Of a stretch of DNA of 64,000 nt, positions 60,692 through 64,000 are shown piece after piece. This stretch comes from Mucidula mucida (taxonomy: Eukaryota; Basidiomycota; Agaricomycetes; Agaricales; Physalacriaceae). Location of the stretch: NCBI GenBank assembly GCA_015501055.1, contig JADNYV010000004.1, positions 1-64,000 on the forward strand, given 5' to 3'. Every line of letters starts with the position of its first letter. Positions within the stretch are counted from its first letter, which is position 1. A program made the position numbers and the translations under genes. The notes under the pieces are model-generated. The model was not told the DNA's origin and did no database searches. It worked only from the letters and a program-made list of their open reading frames with translations.

Positions 60692-63600
60692 TCAGCCTTT
60701 TGTCGATTCCTGTCGATTCGGATGGGGCGTTTCGTTCCGCATGCCCCTCGTAAGCATAAGCAAAAGGCTTTCAATACGTGCTTGTCGTTCCTAGAAATGA
60801 AAGCCAGCAATTGGTACTCCATGCCACGTATGATCCGCCTAGACGTACCTGCAACTCTCTCATCTCATCTTTCAGTCGATGAACCGAAAGATCCTTCAGA
60901 TCTTCCACAAGGGCGTCGATCTTCTTCGCAGTGGCCTCGGTTTGACTTTCAGTCGCCAACGAACCACCACCCCGCGTAAAAAGTCTCCCCAAGGGGCTCC
61001 TCGGCGTGGAGGGAACCTCGGCAGACAGATGAGCGCTATTCCTCACATTCGCAGGAGACATCACCCTGGATAACCTGCCACCGGGAGATACAGGCGGCGA
61101 AAATGGCCGACGCGTCGCCGGACCCATACTTGCTGGACGGCGCGATCTTCCGTTGCCTACATCGAGATTCTCTCGCGAGTGATAAGACCTAAGGTGTGGC
61201 CTCGGGAACTCGTCGTCGGACTCGTCGAAGATGTCAATGACGCCACTAGCATGGTCCTCTTCAACGTCGAATATCGCCTCATACAGATCGCTGGATGCAG
61301 ACCCGACGATGGCTTCTATGAGTGGCATGTTTTTGATATGCCGAGGCAGACTGTTGAACAAAGTGTGTGCGGCGCCCTTGCCGGATTCCCGGAACTTCTG
61401 TCCAGAGGCAAAATGCCTTTCGTACAGACCGATGACGACTAAAATTGGGAAGGAGGTGAGCTTGATGAGGAAGACGTTCACGGAATGCAGTGCTCTTGGG
61501 GAGAGGAACCAGCTGGACGGCTTCAGGATCACAAAGGCCAGAATATTGAACGGCGGTTGATATGAGAACAAAGCGTCAGACTTGACTCTAGAGAACATTC
61601 ATCAGCTACTGGCAATCACCTAAATACTGAACACACCCTTCAATAGTCGTTATGGCGAATTGAAAGAGGTACTAAAGAATCGGTTATGAATACGGGAAAT
61701 TCATATGGCGGTGCATTATGTACCTCTTGGGTAGCGTTCTGCAACACCATAAGAAAAAACTCTGCAAGCGAAACGAAATGAGACCTACCGCATCAATGCG
61801 GGCAACGGTATTCGATAAGATGGAAATCAAAACTGTTCACAATGTTAGTTATAAGCGTGAAGGGAAAAAGTCCTACCATACTCGTCAGCAGCAGTGTATT
61901 AGACAACGCAGCGAATCCGGTCATCAATACGGGGCCGAAGATGGGGTGGAAACTCTCAGCCTGGCCAAAGCTCAGATAGGTATTACCAAACCATATCTGA
62001 ACCATCAGCCAAGCAATCGATTTGACTGTCCAGCGCTCCTTGCCTACGATGAATGAAAATCTAGATAATACTTACAGGTGAAGCCGCCAAACTGACCAAG
62101 AGTCCAAAGGGTGAACAGTAAGCCTGAGAAACAGATTGCTGCGATACCGATAAAGAAGACGAACTGTGCAATCATTTCCCGAAGTGAGCTAGAAAGTGTA
62201 GTGTCAGACTGTGGTTTCTGATAGCCGAGTCGACTTACAGAATGACCACATTATTGGAGACAGCGAAGAACGCTAGCCGAGGAAAGAGAATGCATGCTCC
62301 ACAAGCTAAGACGTCGAAGGCCATATCCGAATAACTCGGATTCCCATCCGACAAGCCTTTCATCCGAAGGCCAAAGTAGATGAGAAATACCAAGATGAAT
62401 GAAAAATCGAAAACGTTCCACATCTAAAATCAGTCAAATACTGCAGCGAGAAAAGGGAAACAGTTGGAGCGTACATTCGCCACGTATATGACCCAACCAT
62501 GTTCAGTAGCAGCTGTATACTCTTCGAGAACAAAGGCAAAAGCAAATATGATGAACAATGTTTCCCAGCCGTTGACTGCATCCAGACTCTGTGCTGTGGA
62601 GTATGCTCGTTAGCATAGTCTATTAGCAAGAGCGATGCGAGGAGGCTGACTGGCAAGGCAGAGAACGAAGGTAATGAGTAGCAGAGCGAAGTTCAAGAAC
62701 TCCAATATGGCGCCATATCTGGGTACGCGCAGTCTAGAGACAGAACGTGAGCTGAGATGATGAATAGGTAGGAAATGGGAGGCACCGGTAGTGGTCCAGA
62801 AAGGGCGCTTTACGGCAATCGTACACCTCTATGGCGCGTGGTTTGTAATTATCGGCGAGGACAGACCGATGCGCCGCTAGAGAGAATACAACGCGTCCAG
62901 AATAGATATCGTTGACAACCTTCTGGCTAACGGGAGAAGAGAGGAGATTTTTCGATTCGGTCGAAATGGCCATCTGGATTTACTCGAACATCAATGCCGA
63001 GACGAGTAAGAAGCAATCCACGTACCTCGAGCGCACTCTGAGGACTGTTGATACCGTCGTCGCTCCCAATCACCTGTCTAACCTCGTCCACGATCTCGAA
63101 TGATGCGCCAGCAAGGGGGTTCCATGTTGTAGTGAGCACGGCGACGAGATGGATGTGGTTGCTGGCAAACGTCCCCAAGAGTTTGATGGCCAAAATCTCG
63201 CAGAGATCCGCGCGGGAGGTCATGAGCCCAGCATATGCAAGGTCGTCCTCCGCTTCGCCGAGAAAGTATGAGCGCGCAACCAGGCATGCATAAACAACAG
63301 CCATGTTTTTGAGCTAGTATGATGAGAATTTTTGTTATCCGTGATGGACTAGGAGGCGCACCTTTGCATATTTGAAGACTATGGGGCGCACTATAGCGAA
63401 ATTGATGTCGGAGGCCGTTAATTGACTGCGCCATATTCAGCACGGTTTCGCGTCAAGTTGCAAGTCGCTTACTCCCAGCTAAGAGCAGAATCTCCTTAGC
63501 GTTAGAGAGTGATAAGATTTTTCAGACTGAAAAGAGCCAACCTAAACGTTTCTACAAGGGACGTTCAGTGACGATATGGGAGTCGCTTGCTGGAGAGACG

Positions 63601-63709
63601 AGCGTACCCTAACTTCATTTTTTATTGATATAATCAAAGGAAAGACCTTTACTGTAGCCAAGTGTTCTGCAGTGGGTGCAAGCAACGCTGTGTTATCTTC
63701 CACATCCAT
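60692..63709 (-). CDS. Vacuolar TRP-like cation channel (YVC1-like)
   Basis: The N-terminal domain has MDVEDNTALLAPTAEH, VFPLIISIKNEV, LTASDINFAIVRPIVFKYAK, then SRADLCEILAIKLL. Six helices follow: FALLLITFVLCLASQ, NGWETLFIIFAFAFVLEE, MWNVFDFSFILVFLIYFGLR, DVLACGACILFPRLAFFAVS, and the pore region with QIWFGNTYLSFGQA and HPIFGPVLMTGFA. The cytosolic C-terminus is Ser/Arg/Pro-rich with coiled-coil DALVEDLKDLSVHRLKDEM and acidic DEEDH/DESDDE patches, as in Yvc1-type calcium release channels of the vacuole. The exon joins before LTASD and after EMRELQ are each one base out of phase, so the two ends are approximate. The ATG at 63709 is chosen for VFPLIISI. Confidence 0.85.
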
Positions 63710-64000
63710 GGTCAACGTGAACGTGTGATCTAAAAGTTAAACGTTGCCTTGCCTTCGGTCGCTTTAGATCAGTTACCGCCGGCATTGTGTGCTATTCTTG
63801 GATCAACACCAAATAATTGACAGTGACTAGAAACCTTGTGGTATAGTAGAACTGTATGAATAGGGCCTTTCTATAGTGCGGTCTTGTAATGCCTGAACTA
63901 GCCGTTTGTAACGCTTCGTTACCCCTTGTATAACCTTTGAGAGAACGTATGTAAGATGTGCATAGTACACGCGAAAGAGTGATAATAAATAGGCAGTCCA
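63710..64000. other. Upstream flank of the YVC1-like gene
   Basis: Presumed promoter. No gene is visible to the window end. Confidence 0.5.

Noticed and set aside
1..64000. tRNA genes, CRISPR arrays or bacterial-type operons
   Set aside because: I saw no cloverleaf with a consistent B-box, no spaced direct-repeat array and no polycistronic layout. The gene structure is eukaryotic.

Overview
The window looks like nuclear DNA of a mushroom-forming basidiomycete (Agaricomycetes). The genes are dense and carry many GT-AG introns of about 45-60 bp. The proteins are typical fungal housekeeping families mixed with basidiomycete-expanded families: DUF6534 membrane proteins, PL3 pectate lyases, cytochrome P450s and a kinase-like protein. 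No computed search was available; family names come from motifs read in the translations, and exon borders were placed by hand.

Layout. 1-5.8 kb is gene-poor, AT-rich and repetitive. It contains a 1.43-kb foldback element (1395-2824) with 580-bp inverted arms, CACTG termini, a CAA target-site duplication and a tandem-repeat core. 5.9-15.5 kb is a compact housekeeping block: a DapA-family aldolase, a RAD51D-like recombinase, the mitochondrial dynamin MGM1, an SCP2 protein with a peroxisomal tail, and an RSC8/SMARCC chromatin subunit. 15.6-19.5 kb holds a tandem pair of secreted PL3 pectate lyases with shared promoter motifs. 20.3-25.4 kb encodes three membrane proteins: a TMEM135-like protein, a TMS1/Serinc protein and an EXPERA-domain protein. 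25.8-28.7 kb is a tandem pair of short-chain dehydrogenase relatives that have lost the catalytic and cofactor motifs; one copy is a clear pseudogene. 29-35.7 kb carries RPS20, AP-3 beta, fibrillarin/NOP1 and a KAT14-like acetyltransferase.

35.9-42.4 kb has a metabolic flavour: an HxxxD acyltransferase, a DUF6534 protein and a P450. 42.9-52.7 kb returns to housekeeping: a TUG/UBX4-like protein, UBA4, a kinase-like protein, APC10/DOC1, RPB10 and a DDT-PHD chromatin protein. 53.3-63.7 kb has a second P450, a second DUF6534 protein, a PITH-domain protein, an alpha/beta hydrolase and a YVC1-like TRP channel.

Most genes act independently, and there is no convincing pathway cluster. Several neighbours are divergent over 27-110 bp or convergent over 15 bp, so shared promoters and overlapping 3' ends are likely. 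A recurring oddity is a series of single-base frame breaks, often at short homopolymers, in otherwise well-conserved genes including the normally essential NOP1 and APC10. I read most of these as residual assembly indels rather than real gene loss.
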